Shown here piece after piece: positions 1-7,384 of a stretch of 17,533 bases of DNA (position 1 is the stretch's first letter; every line of letters begins with the position of its first letter). The stretch spans positions 1 to 17,533 of the forward strand of contig CANEVK010000015.1 of NCBI GenBank assembly GCA_947442115.1, read 5' to 3'. The notes below the pieces were generated by a model, which did no database searches, was not told the origin of the DNA, and saw nothing but the letters and a program-made list of their open reading frames with translations. The translations under genes were made by a program, and so were the position numbers. Source of the stretch: Bacteriovoracaceae bacterium (GTDB lineage Bacteria > Bdellovibrionota > Bacteriovoracia > Bacteriovoracales > Bacteriovoracaceae).

Positions 1-543
1 GAAGATAATACGATTCAAAGAATGTCTCCCTATAGAGAGCAGCTTCTTTTAGATGAAAAAGTAGATATTTATCAGAGAAAATTCTTATCACGCTTAACTA
101 GTCTTATGGATTTTTGTGATGAAACCATGATTCCTGAAACATCCTCTCTCTTGGTTGATTTTTCTGGACCGAGTGAATTACAAAAACTCACTCGTCGTTT
201 ATCAGTCAGTGAATTACTAAGGCAGGCCTGGCTAAATCCCATACCGACTCTCGAAAAAGTTCTTCTGCATTATGGTCTTTGTATGGACTTAGATCTAATA
301 AAGACTGTGGCGATTTCTAAGAAATATGATGGTTACATTAAACGCTCAGAGGATCAATTTGAGCGTTTAAAGAAAATGGATTCTATGAAAATAGATTGGC
401 AGAAGATCATCTTATCAGGAAATGTCTCCTTTGAATGTAAGCAGCGTATTGAAAGAATACGTCCTGAAACCTTTGGTCAGCTTAAATTAATCGAGGGGAT
501 TCGACCTGCTACTCTTGCAGTTGTTGCTTCAAAGGCCCTCTAA
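1..543 (+). CDS. mnmG: MnmG (GidA), C-terminal part: tRNA 5-carboxymethylaminomethyluridine synthase subunit
   Basis: MnmG works with MnmE to install the (carboxymethyl)aminomethyl group on wobble uridine 34 of certain tRNAs, using FAD, in the cytoplasm. Only the last 180 codons are here; the reading frame is open from base 1, so the FAD-binding part lies upstream of the window. What is visible is the C-terminal helical GidA-associated domain, which binds MnmE and tRNA. It has the typical segment YDGYIKR (about 50-80 residues before the end), then RPETFGQ and a final RPAT block corresponding to the GQASRI..TPAA ending of the family. The TAA stop shares its last base with the rsmG start (TAATG), indicating translational coupling. 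The mnmG-rsmG-parA-parB order is widespread near bacterial replication origins, which supports the call. Confidence 0.93.
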   Translation, partial: EDNTIQRMSPYREQLLLDEKVDIYQRKFLSRLTSLMDFCDETMIPETSSLLVDFSGPSELQKLTRRLSVSELLRQAWLNPIPTLEKVLLHYGLCMDLDLIKTVAISKKYDGYIKRSEDQFERLKKMDSMKIDWQKIILSGNVSFECKQRIERIRPETFGQLKLIEGIRPATLAVVASKAL

Positions 544-1178
544 TGTTGGATTTTTCATTAAAATATTTAAACATCTTAAAGACTCAATTAGCGGGTTTGA
601 ACTTAACAACCATTCTTGATCCGGATGAGTTTTATCAAAAACAGATCCTTGATTCCATTCTTCCTTATCAAGAGTCAGATCTCTTTCAGAAGTCAGTTCA
701 AAAGACGGGAATCGTTGTTGATGTCGGTTTTGGCGGTGGATTTCCTATTCTTCCTTTGGCGAAACTTTTACCCCAAGTCAAATTTGTGGGGGTGGAATCA
801 CGTCGCAAAAAAGCTGAAGCCGTTACTTTAATTGCCAAAGAATTAGGGTTACAAAATGTAAAATTGGTTCATTCAAGACTCGAAGATTTTAGCTTTGATC
901 GCCCTTCAACTATAACATTTAAAGCGGTTGGTACCGTCGGTGATTACCTTCCCCTGATTCAACATAAACATCCGACCCAAGTCTTTTTTTATAAGGGCCC
1001 AAGCTTTATGCAGCTTGAGGGTGAACAAATAAAAAATATCGAAAAAAATTGGAAGCTTTTAGAAAATCAGGAAATAAAAGTTCCTGGAACTCAACAAAGA
1101 TTTTTGGTTTCATTTGAGAGTGTAAATGTTCCACGTGGAACAGCTAAAACCCTTGTCAAACTCTCAGACTTTCTCTAA
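543..1178 (+). CDS. rsmG: RsmG (GidB), 16S rRNA (guanine-527-N7) methyltransferase
   Basis: RsmG uses S-adenosylmethionine to methylate N7 of G527 in the 530 loop of 16S rRNA. The 211-residue length is normal for the family. The Rossmann-type SAM motif I is visible at residues 60-73 (DVGFGGGFPILPLA, a variant of the usual DVGSGAGFPG), followed by VESRRKK at 84-90, matching the family motif in which an acidic residue binds the SAM ribose. The start ATG overlaps the mnmG stop by one base and has AAAGG at 531-535 as a ribosome binding site. The 3' end of the gene is unusual: codons for N-V-P-R-G-T-A carry a perfect parS palindrome, so this coding stretch probably also serves as a ParB-binding site. 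A 37-base gap separates it from parA, with no terminator seen, so co-transcription is likely. Confidence 0.93.
   Translation: MLDFSLKYLNILKTQLAGLNLTTILDPDEFYQKQILDSILPYQESDLFQKSVQKTGIVVDVGFGGGFPILPLAKLLPQVKFVGVESRRKKAEAVTLIAKELGLQNVKLVHSRLEDFSFDRPSTITFKAVGTVGDYLPLIQHKHPTQVFFYKGPSFMQLEGEQIKNIEKNWKLLENQEIKVPGTQQRFLVSFESVNVPRGTAKTLVKLSDFL
1127..1142. promoter_or_regulatory. parS: parS centromere-like site, ParB-binding palindrome inside rsmG
   Basis: The 16-bp sequence TGTTCCACGTGGAACA is a perfect palindrome. It matches the widely conserved parS consensus (TGTTTCACGTGAAACA type), in the C/G variant well known from Pseudomonas. It lies 74 bases upstream of parA, inside the coding sequence of rsmG. 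The neighbouring parA and parB encode the proteins that would use it. I saw no second copy in the window. The identification is by sequence only; binding is inferred. Confidence 0.9.
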
Positions 1179-1215
1179 AACTATGGCTCCCAAACATTTC
1201 CCATGCGAGGACTAA

Positions 1216-2064
1216 ATGGCTAAAATCATTGCGATTACAAATCAGAAAGGTGGAGTAGGAAAGACAACTACTTCAGTGAATCTGAGTGCTTGCCTCGCTG
1301 CAGCAGAAAAAAGAACTCTTTTGATCGATCTCGATCCTCAGGGAAATGCATCATCATGCTTAGGCCTTGATAAAGAAAGCTTTGCGAAGGCAAATATTTA
1401 TCATGCTCTTATTAATGAAGAGAGCATTGAAGCTTGTATTCATCAAACAGAACTACCTTCTTTAGATATTTGTCCATCCAACAATGATTTAGTTGGGGCC
1501 GAGTTAGAACTGGTTCATATGTTTGCTCGTGAATCAAAACTTAAAGTTGCTCTTGAATCCATCATGGATAGGTACGATTACATCATTATAGATTGCGCAC
1601 CTTCGTTGAATCTTTTAACTGTGAATGCTTTTACTGCTGCACATTCTTATCTTGTGCCGATGCAGACTGAATATTTGGCGATGGAAGGACTGACACAGCT
1701 CTTGAATACAGTCAGACTCATCCGCGCTTCTCTCAATCCTAAACTGAGTCTTGAGGGTATTCTTTTAACTATGTATGACTCACGTAATAATCTTTGTAAG
1801 TTAGTTGCCAATGATCTCATGGAGCATTTTAAGGAAGATATTCTTAAAACCATCATTCCAAGAAATGTGAAACTTTCTGAATGCACAAGTTTTGGGAAGC
1901 CCATCATTCTTTATGACATCACGTCGAAGGGTAGTGAAGCTTACTTATCACTGGCCAGAGAAATCATATTAAAGTCTGAGAAAAAACCAGAAATCTCAGC
2001 CCCAAAAACCACTGTGATGAATCAGCAGATTCCAAAATTTGAAGATTATCAAATTCAATCCTAA
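1216..2064 (+). CDS. parA: ParA (Soj) chromosome-partitioning ATPase
   Basis: ParA is a nucleoid-binding, Walker-type ATPase that, with ParB bound at parS, moves newly replicated origins apart. The deviant Walker A motif KGGVGKTT is at residues 11-18 with the signature first lysine, and the switch region DLDPQGN is at 38-44. The Walker B-like segment DYIIIDCAPS is at 121-130. The 282 residues exceed the usual 250-265 because of a short polar C-terminal tail after the last conserved helix. The start is set by GAGGA at 1207-1211 and by the family N-terminus (M-A-K-I-I-A-I-T-N-Q). The parB ribosome binding site overlaps this gene's stop, so the two are likely made together. The short N-terminus without a DNA-binding domain fits a chromosomal (Soj-like) rather than a plasmid P1-type ParA. 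Confidence 0.96.
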   Translation: MAKIIAITNQKGGVGKTTTSVNLSACLAAAEKRTLLIDLDPQGNASSCLGLDKESFAKANIYHALINEESIEACIHQTELPSLDICPSNNDLVGAELELVHMFARESKLKVALESIMDRYDYIIIDCAPSLNLLTVNAFTAAHSYLVPMQTEYLAMEGLTQLLNTVRLIRASLNPKLSLEGILLTMYDSRNNLCKLVANDLMEHFKEDILKTIIPRNVKLSECTSFGKPIILYDITSKGSEAYLSLAREIILKSEKKPEISAPKTTVMNQQIPKFEDYQIQS

Positions 2065-2075
2065 GGAGAAAATAT

Positions 2076-2975
2076 ATGCAAAAAAAACCAATTCAACTTG
2101 GCAAAGGTATGGCAGCACTTCTTGGGAATTCACCTGTCAGTTATAAAGACAACGATCATGCCCCTATAGAACCAAAAAAAGAGATTCAAATTGAAACTCA
2201 ACCTATGTTGGTGGATGTTGAAAGAATCGTGGCCAACAAAGGGCAACCGAGAAAAATCTTCAAAGAAAAAGACCTACTAGAACTCTCAGAATCTATAAAA
2301 GAAAATGGCATCATTCAGCCTCTGATCGTTCACGAGAAAGATGGCCTATTTGAAATTGTTGCTGGTGAAAGAAGATTCAGAGCTTCGAAACTGGCCGGCC
2401 TCACAAAAGTTCCAGTTGTGGTGAAAAGAGCGACTAAAAAAGATGTTCTTGTGATGTCGATCATTGAGAACGTTCAGCGCTCAGATTTAAATTGCGTTGA
2501 AGAGGCTTTGGCCTATTTTCAACTCATGAATGAGTTTGAACTTACTCAAGAAGAAGTGGCCAAAAAAATCGGAAAAGAAAGATCAACTATTGCCAATTTT
2601 CTCCGTATTTTAAAATTACCAAAAGATGTGATTGTTTCTCTTCAAAAAGAACTTCTTTCATTTGGGCATGCTAAAATTCTTGTTAGTCTTAATGATGATG
2701 ATTTAACTAAAAGACTTGCTAATGAAGTCATCACAAAAAATCTCTCTGTTCGAGAGCTTGAAGAATTAGCTAAAAATGCCAAAAAGAAAGTTAAACCAAT
2801 GGCAAGTGGCAATAAGTTTATTGCTGAGCAATATGGCCAATTAAAAAATAAACTTGAGCAAAAAACTGGTTACCATTTTGACGTTAAAGGCAAAAAGAAT
2901 GGCGCCGGGGAAATCGTCATTAAATTTTCCAATGAAGCGGAATTCAATGATATATTTAGTTATCTGATGAAATAA
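2076..2975 (+). CDS. parB: ParB (Spo0J) centromere-binding CTPase
   Basis: ParB binds parS, loads onto flanking DNA as a CTP-dependent sliding clamp, and stimulates ParA. The 299-residue protein has all expected parts. An N-terminal ParA-contacting peptide LGKGMAALLG is at residues 8-17. The CTP-binding fold carries GERRFRAS at 97-104 and ENVQRSDL at 131-138, both diagnostic boxes of the family. A helix-turn-helix at about 157-178 (TQEEVAKKIGKERSTIANFL) reads parS, and a C-terminal dimerisation region follows a lysine-rich linker. AAGGAG at 2063-2068 overlaps the parA stop and sits 7 bases before the ATG. The likely DNA target is the palindrome at 1127-1142 in rsmG. Residues 20-45, between the ParA peptide and the core, are low in conservation and polar, as is normal. 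Confidence 0.96.
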   Translation: MQKKPIQLGKGMAALLGNSPVSYKDNDHAPIEPKKEIQIETQPMLVDVERIVANKGQPRKIFKEKDLLELSESIKENGIIQPLIVHEKDGLFEIVAGERRFRASKLAGLTKVPVVVKRATKKDVLVMSIIENVQRSDLNCVEEALAYFQLMNEFELTQEEVAKKIGKERSTIANFLRILKLPKDVIVSLQKELLSFGHAKILVSLNDDDLTKRLANEVITKNLSVRELEELAKNAKKKVKPMASGNKFIAEQYGQLKNKLEQKTGYHFDVKGKKNGAGEIVIKFSNEAEFNDIFSYLMK

Positions 2976-2982
2976 GAGGGAG
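2976..2982 (+). promoter_or_regulatory. Ribosome binding site deciding a TTG start for the bactofilin
   Basis: GAGGGAG lies directly after the parB stop and 5 bases before TTG at 2988. No ATG or GTG is in frame nearby upstream, and the protein pattern begins right after the TTG (A-K-K-N-E), so the TTG is the best start for the next gene. Confidence 0.75.
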
Positions 2983-2987
2983 AACTC

Positions 2988-3323
2988 TTGGCCAAGAAAA
3001 ATGAGATTTGCGCCATCATTGAAGAAGGTTGCAAATTTGAAGGTAACTTGTCTTTTAGCGGTATCGTTCGTATCGCTGGTTACGTTAATGGAAGCATATT
3101 TTCTAACGACACCCTTGTGATCTCAGAGGGTGCCGTTATTAACGCAGATATAAATGCCAATATTGTGATCATTTCTGGATCTGTTAAGGGTACAGTTAAA
3201 GCATCATCCCGTGTTGAAATTAGACGCCCCGCACGATTTGAAGGAACAGTCACATCCCCAAGCCTCATCGTTGAAGAAGGCGTTATTTTTCACGGTATTA
3301 CAAAAATGAAAGATAAAAAATAG
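2988..3323 (+). CDS. Bactofilin family cytoskeletal protein (DUF583)
   Basis: Bactofilins are small proteins that polymerise without nucleotide into filaments built from a right-handed beta-helix and act as scaffolds for envelope or chromosome-positioning machinery. This 111-residue protein has the family layout: a short polar N-tail and a core of about 90 residues made of repeating hydrophobic/glycine turns (F-x-G-x-L-x-F-x-G-x-V-R-I-x-G-x-V-x-G-x-I, then S-G-S-V-K-G-T-V), ending in a basic tail (MKDKK). No membrane segment is seen. It starts with TTG, 12 bases after parB. In Myxococcus xanthus, bactofilins encoded beside parAB tether the ParABS machinery; by analogy this one may position the origin or ParA, which is inference. 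An 83-base gap follows before the ATP synthase genes, with no terminator. Confidence 0.88.
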   Translation: MAKKNEICAIIEEGCKFEGNLSFSGIVRIAGYVNGSIFSNDTLVISEGAVINADINANIVIISGSVKGTVKASSRVEIRRPARFEGTVTSPSLIVEEGVIFHGITKMKDKK

Positions 3324-3335
3324 GCCCCTATTTTC

Positions 3336-3364
3336 TTGACTGAAGACCTACCTGAGCTTAAAAA
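3336..3364 (+). promoter_or_regulatory. Candidate sigma-70-type promoter before the ATP synthase genes
   Basis: In the 83-base gap between the bactofilin gene and atpF', TTGACT (3336-3341) is followed after 17 bases by TAAAAA (3359-3364). The -35 matches the consensus in 5 of 6 positions and the -10 in 4 of 6, at ideal spacing. It would let the ATP synthase genes be transcribed independently of the par block. In such AT-rich DNA a match of this quality can arise by chance. Confidence 0.35.
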
Positions 3365-3406
3365 AATACTGCAAAAATTAAATTCATTCACTATTAAGGT
3401 TGGCCC

Positions 3407-3850
3407 ATGGAAACGTTTGTCGCGGTCTTCTCCCAGTTAGGTGTAGATTCATCTCTAAAATACCAATTTATTATTTTAGTTGTCGTCTTTATTGCTTCTC
3501 AATTTCTTTTTTTAGAAAAGCTTCAAAATGTTTTAGAAATAAGAGAAGAAAAAACAATTAAATTAGAAAATTCAGCTGATGATGTTTTAGAAAAAGCCAC
3601 ATCAATGCAGAATGAATATAAGACAAAAATTGATGAAGCTCACCGTACTACTCTGAAGACATCTTCGGAGAAAAAACAAAAAATTACTCAAAAATATACT
3701 GAACAATATAAACAATCTGAGAAAGAGTTGGGTCAACAAGTTGATCAATCTCGCTTAGAGTTTGGTAAAGACGTTGAAGCAAATAAAGAGAAATATCTTG
3801 CTGAGTCAGAATCACTATCTGCTTCACTTGTTCAAAAAATTCTTCAATAA
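3407..3850 (+). CDS. atpF': ATP synthase subunit b' (peripheral stalk, F0)
   Basis: With subunit b it should form the two-chain peripheral stalk that holds the catalytic head against the membrane rotor. The 147-residue protein has one membrane helix at about 21-36 (FIILVVVFIASQFLFL), directly followed by a charged region rich in Lys, Glu and Gln through to the end, predicted to be one long coiled coil. This is the b/b' pattern. It precedes the b gene by 8 bases and opens the ATP synthase cluster. AAGG at 3396-3399 serves the ATG. Primary sequence is poorly conserved in this family, so the b' assignment (rather than b) rests on order and on the lack of a signal-like N-terminus. Separate b and b' genes are known from phototrophs and several delta-type lineages. 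Confidence 0.85.
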   Translation: METFVAVFSQLGVDSSLKYQFIILVVVFIASQFLFLEKLQNVLEIREEKTIKLENSADDVLEKATSMQNEYKTKIDEAHRTTLKTSSEKKQKITQKYTEQYKQSEKELGQQVDQSRLEFGKDVEANKEKYLAESESLSASLVQKILQ

Positions 3851-3858
3851 GGAATAAT

Positions 3859-4404
3859 ATGCGTTTTTGGACTGCTTATGCATTTTTTGCCCTTGGTTTA
3901 GTAAGTAAGGCTTGGTCTTCAAGCGGTGGAGAACATCACGCCTCCATTACAGATTTAATAGCTCCTGCTGTTAATGTGGGAATACTTTTATTTGCTCTGA
4001 TTTATTTGACGAAAGATAAGATGAAAAAATTCTTTGATGCCAAAGCAGATGAAGTGGCCAACACCATTGAAAGAGCTGACATTAAGTCAAAAGAAGCTCA
4101 AATGATGTTTGAGAATCAAAAGCGCAAAATGTCCGGATTAGAGACTGAAATCAAAAATATTCATACTCAATCTGAAAATGAAGTTCAGGCCTATGAGAAC
4201 CAAACATCTAAAGAAACGTCAGATAAAATTTCTAAGCTAAAAAATGATTCTCAAGCAAAAATTGATGCTGATAAAAAACAGATGCTAGATGAGCTCAATG
4301 CAGAGTTGCTTCAACAGGTTATTTCTAAGACTAAGACGACAATTAAAAATAATAAAGATTATCAAAGCAAGGTCTCTACGAAGATGTTGCAAGGATTACA
4401 ATAA
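3859..4404 (+). CDS. atpF: ATP synthase subunit b (peripheral stalk, F0)
   Basis: Second stalk chain, 181 residues. It has two N-terminal hydrophobic stretches. Residues 4-16 (WTAYAFFALGLVS) followed by K-A-W-S-S-S-G-G-E-H-H resemble a cleavable signal peptide. Residues 34-50 (IAPAVNVGILLFALIYL) form the true membrane anchor and are followed by KDKMKKFFDAKADEV, the typical cytoplasmic start of subunit b. The remainder is a charged coiled coil. Signal-like presequences on subunit b occur in several delta-type proteobacterial groups and place the mature N-terminus in the periplasm. A TAAGGA ribosome binding site overlaps the b' stop (3848-3853). The stop shares one base with the atpH start (TAATG), so the stalk and delta subunits are probably made in a fixed ratio. 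Confidence 0.9.
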   Translation: MRFWTAYAFFALGLVSKAWSSSGGEHHASITDLIAPAVNVGILLFALIYLTKDKMKKFFDAKADEVANTIERADIKSKEAQMMFENQKRKMSGLETEIKNIHTQSENEVQAYENQTSKETSDKISKLKNDSQAKIDADKKQMLDELNAELLQQVISKTKTTIKNNKDYQSKVSTKMLQGLQ

Positions 4405-4943
4405 TGAAAGAGAAAAATATTGCCAAGGTTTACGCCAAGTCTCTTCTTGAATTAGGTGATGAGAAGAACGTTAAGATTGCTGATGAAATGGTTGCCTTAA
4501 CAGAACTAATCAATAAGTCTAACGAACTTGAAAATGTTCTTTTTCTTGAAGTCTTCACTTTAGATGAAAAGAAAGGCATTTTTACAGAAGTTGCAAAAAA
4601 ACTAAATCTTTCAGCTCTTTCTACTGAAGCTATTAAATACCTTATTGATGAGAAAAGAATTGGTATTCTTCCATTAATCATTAAAGAAATTGTTGTCATC
4701 GATGATGAACGCAAAGGTTTTATGAGAGGTGTGATTGAAGGCAGTGATGCTCAAATCGATCCAGCTTTTAAATCAAAAATTGAGAGCTTTCTAAAAAACA
4801 AGCTAGGAAGAGAGCCTCATCTTGAATACGTAAGAAATAATAATATTAGTGCTGGTTATAAAGTGACAGTAGAAGACCTTCAGTTAGATGCCTCACTTGA
4901 TAATCAACTTGAACAATTTAAACAATCCATTCTAAGTGAATAA
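4404..4943 (+). CDS. atpH: ATP synthase subunit delta (F1, stalk connector)
   Basis: Delta (OSCP-type) sits on top of the alpha3beta3 head and joins it to the b/b' stalk. The 179-residue length is normal. The N-terminal helical bundle begins with the family pattern IAKVYAKSLLELG (6-18), and the C-terminal half carries the conserved IDPAFKSKIESFLKNKLGREPHLE region (about 137-160) followed by an S-A-G-Y-K-V strand. The start overlaps the atpF stop by one base, with AAGGA at 4391-4395 inside atpF as ribosome binding site. It lies 28 bases before atpA, the standard b-delta-alpha order. Confidence 0.93.
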   Translation: MKEKNIAKVYAKSLLELGDEKNVKIADEMVALTELINKSNELENVLFLEVFTLDEKKGIFTEVAKKLNLSALSTEAIKYLIDEKRIGILPLIIKEIVVIDDERKGFMRGVIEGSDAQIDPAFKSKIESFLKNKLGREPHLEYVRNNNISAGYKVTVEDLQLDASLDNQLEQFKQSILSE

Positions 4944-4971
4944 ATAAACCCAAAAAGGGAAGGGACTTTAG

Positions 4972-6486
4972 ATGACTACATCAATTAGACCTGAAGAAAT
5001 TACAGGAATCATCAAAGAGCGAATCGCAAACTTTGAATCTCGTTTACAAATGAATGAAATCGGAACTGTTCTCACTATCGGTGATGGTGTGGCACGAGTT
5101 TTCGGTCTTAAAAACGTACTTGCTGGAGAACTTGTTGAGTTTGACGGTGGAGTTAAGGGAATGGTTCTTAACTTAGAGGCCAATAACGTAGGTATTGTGG
5201 TTCTAGGTGATGATGCCACCATTAAAGAAGGTTCTACTGTTAAGAGAACAGAAAAAATCGTATCTGTTCCTGTAGGTGATGCTCTTCTTGGTCGCGTGGT
5301 TAATGCTATCGGTGAGCCTATTGATGGTGCTGGTGAACTTAATACAAAAGAATTTAGAAACGTTGAAATTAAAGCTCCTGGTATTGTGACTCGTAAATCA
5401 GTTCACGAACCTATGCAGACAGGTATCAAAGCCATCGATGCCATGATTCCAATTGGCCGTGGTCAGCGCGAACTTATCATTGGTGACCGTAAGACTGGTA
5501 AAACAGCAGTTGCGATTGATACGATTATCAACCAAAAAGGTAAAAATGTTGTTTGTATTTATGTGGCCATTGGTCAGAAGCAATCAACAGTTCGTCAGGT
5601 TTATCAAAAGCTTCTAGAAGCTGGTGCTTTAGAATATACAATCATCGTATCTGCTACAGCTTCTCACTCAGCTCCACTTCAGTACCTTGCTCCTTATACA
5701 GGTTGTACAATGGGTGAGTACTATCGTGACAATGGCAAGCATGCCCTTATCGTTTATGATGATTTAACAAAACAATCTCAAGCTTATCGTCAGCTTTCTC
5801 TTCTTCTTCGTCGTCCACCAGGACGTGAAGCATTCCCTGGAGACGTTTTCTACATTCACTCAAGACTTCTTGAGCGTGCTTGTAAATTGAATGATTCTCT
5901 AGGTGCAGGATCTTTAACAGCTCTTCCAGTGATTGAAACTCAAGAGGGTGACGTTTCTGCTTATATTCCTACGAACGTAATTTCAATTACAGATGGTCAG
6001 ATTTACCTTGAATCAGATCTTTTCAATTCTGGTATCCGTCCTGCGGTTAACGTAGGTCTTTCGGTTTCTCGAGTGGGTGGTTCTGCTCAAATTAAGGCCA
6101 TGAAAAAAGTTGCTGGTACACTTCGTTTGGATCTAGCTCAGTACCGTGAACTTGCAGCATTTGCTCAGTTTGGTTCTGATCTTGATGAAGCGACTCAACG
6201 TCAGTTGAACCGTGGTGCTCGTCTGGTTGAACTTTTAAAGCAAGCTCAATATTCGCCTATGGATGTTATTGATCAATCGGTTTCTATTTTTGCTGCAACA
6301 AAAGGTTATTTTGACTCTGTAGCAGTTAACAAAATTAGAAATGCTGAAACTGATTTCTTAGCGTTCATGAATTCTCGTCACGCTGATCTTATGAACTCTA
6401 TGAGAGGTGAAAAACAAATTTCTCCTGAGCATGAATCTAAGCTTGTTGAAATCATCAAAGGTTTCATGGCGAGCTATAAGGCTTAA
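4972..6486 (+). CDS. atpA: ATP synthase subunit alpha (F1)
   Basis: Non-catalytic nucleotide-binding subunit of the alpha3beta3 head. The 504-residue length is standard. The beta-barrel domain is followed by the Walker A segment GDRKTGKT at 171-178; the usual sequence is GDRQTGKT, so the Gln is a Lys here, a conservative oddity. The conserved VGLSVSRVGGSAQ segment at 361-373 supplies the arginine (R367) that reaches into the neighbouring catalytic site. It is followed by the LRLDLAQYRELAAFAQFGSDLD signature. The ribosome binding region AAGGGAAGGGA (4955-4965) is strong. Arginine codons are dominated by CGT and leucine by CTT, unlike the AGA-rich flanking genes, which suggests selection for high expression. 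Confidence 0.98.
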   Translation: MTTSIRPEEITGIIKERIANFESRLQMNEIGTVLTIGDGVARVFGLKNVLAGELVEFDGGVKGMVLNLEANNVGIVVLGDDATIKEGSTVKRTEKIVSVPVGDALLGRVVNAIGEPIDGAGELNTKEFRNVEIKAPGIVTRKSVHEPMQTGIKAIDAMIPIGRGQRELIIGDRKTGKTAVAIDTIINQKGKNVVCIYVAIGQKQSTVRQVYQKLLEAGALEYTIIVSATASHSAPLQYLAPYTGCTMGEYYRDNGKHALIVYDDLTKQSQAYRQLSLLLRRPPGREAFPGDVFYIHSRLLERACKLNDSLGAGSLTALPVIETQEGDVSAYIPTNVISITDGQIYLESDLFNSGIRPAVNVGLSVSRVGGSAQIKAMKKVAGTLRLDLAQYRELAAFAQFGSDLDEATQRQLNRGARLVELLKQAQYSPMDVIDQSVSIFAATKGYFDSVAVNKIRNAETDFLAFMNSRHADLMNSMRGEKQISPEHESKLVEIIKGFMASYKA

Positions 6487-6502
6487 TTTAAGGAAGTAAA
6501 CC

Positions 6503-7372
6503 ATGGCCAATATTAAAGACCTCAAGAAAAAGATCAAAAGTACTAAAGGTACTTTAAAGATCACTAAGGCGATGAAGCTTGTTTCAGCTGCAAAGTTGAA
6601 TAAAGCCCAAATCCGCATCTTGGGTCTTCGTCCTTATTCGACTGAGCTTGAAAGCACAGTTCGAACGGTTTCGGCCCTTGCACAGAATTATAGTAATAAT
6701 TATTTTCAAGTTAAAAATAATAACAAAGCTATTGTTCTGGTTGTTTCTTCTGATAAGGGTCTTTGCGGTGGGTATAACTCTCAACTGGCAAAGGCGATCA
6801 GAAAGTTTAAAGTCGAAAATCAAGACGAAGATCTAAAATTTGTATGGATTGGTAAAAAAGTCCGAGACCTCATTTCAAAAGAAGTGAATGCGGGTCAGAC
6901 TTATACCTTTGCTAAAATAGAACCAACCTACGAAGAAGTGAGAAAAATTGCAGATGAACTTTCTCACCAATTTCTCAATGGAGAAGTTGGTAAGGTTTAT
7001 GTTGCTTATAACTCATTTATTTCTGCAATTGCTTTTGATTCTAAAGTAAGACAATTGCTTCCAATGCAGGTTGCAGAGAAAACAAAAGAAGAAATTAAGA
7101 GTAAGTATCCATATGATTTCAAGTACGATCCAAGTGCTGAAACTATCTTGGACACTCTTGTTCCAGAGGTTTATTTAACAACTGTTTATACTTGTGTGCT
7201 GGATGCGATTGCTTCTGAGCATGGCTCTCGTATGAATGCGATGGAAAATGCCTCAAAGAACTCTAAAGAAATGGTTAAAAAATTATCACTCAAAATGAAT
7301 AAGTTGAGACAGGCCAAAATTACAACTGAGTTGATCGAAGTTGTTTCTGGTGCTGAATCTCTAAACGGTTAA
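6503..7372 (+). CDS. atpG: ATP synthase subunit gamma (F1 central shaft)
   Basis: Gamma is the rotating shaft inside the alpha3beta3 head and couples proton flow to ATP synthesis. The 289 residues start with the diagnostic N-terminal helix M-A-N-I-K-D-L-K-K-K-I-K-S, with ITKAMKLVSAAKL at 20-32. They end with the matching C-terminal helix containing EHGSRMNAMENASKN and LRQAKITTELIEVVSGAESL. The middle Rossmann-like domain has the family SSDKGLCGGYNS segment (about 83-94). AAGGAAG at 6490-6496 is the ribosome binding site; the gap from atpA is 16 bases. Nothing is missing. Confidence 0.97.
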   Translation: MANIKDLKKKIKSTKGTLKITKAMKLVSAAKLNKAQIRILGLRPYSTELESTVRTVSALAQNYSNNYFQVKNNNKAIVLVVSSDKGLCGGYNSQLAKAIRKFKVENQDEDLKFVWIGKKVRDLISKEVNAGQTYTFAKIEPTYEEVRKIADELSHQFLNGEVGKVYVAYNSFISAIAFDSKVRQLLPMQVAEKTKEEIKSKYPYDFKYDPSAETILDTLVPEVYLTTVYTCVLDAIASEHGSRMNAMENASKNSKEMVKKLSLKMNKLRQAKITTELIEVVSGAESLNG

Positions 7373-7384
7373 GGAGCCAATAAA

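Noticed and set aside
3324..3406. Possible terminator between the bactofilin and ATP synthase genes
   Set aside because: No GC-rich stem followed by a T-run; the stretch contains only scattered T and A runs, so read-through is likely.
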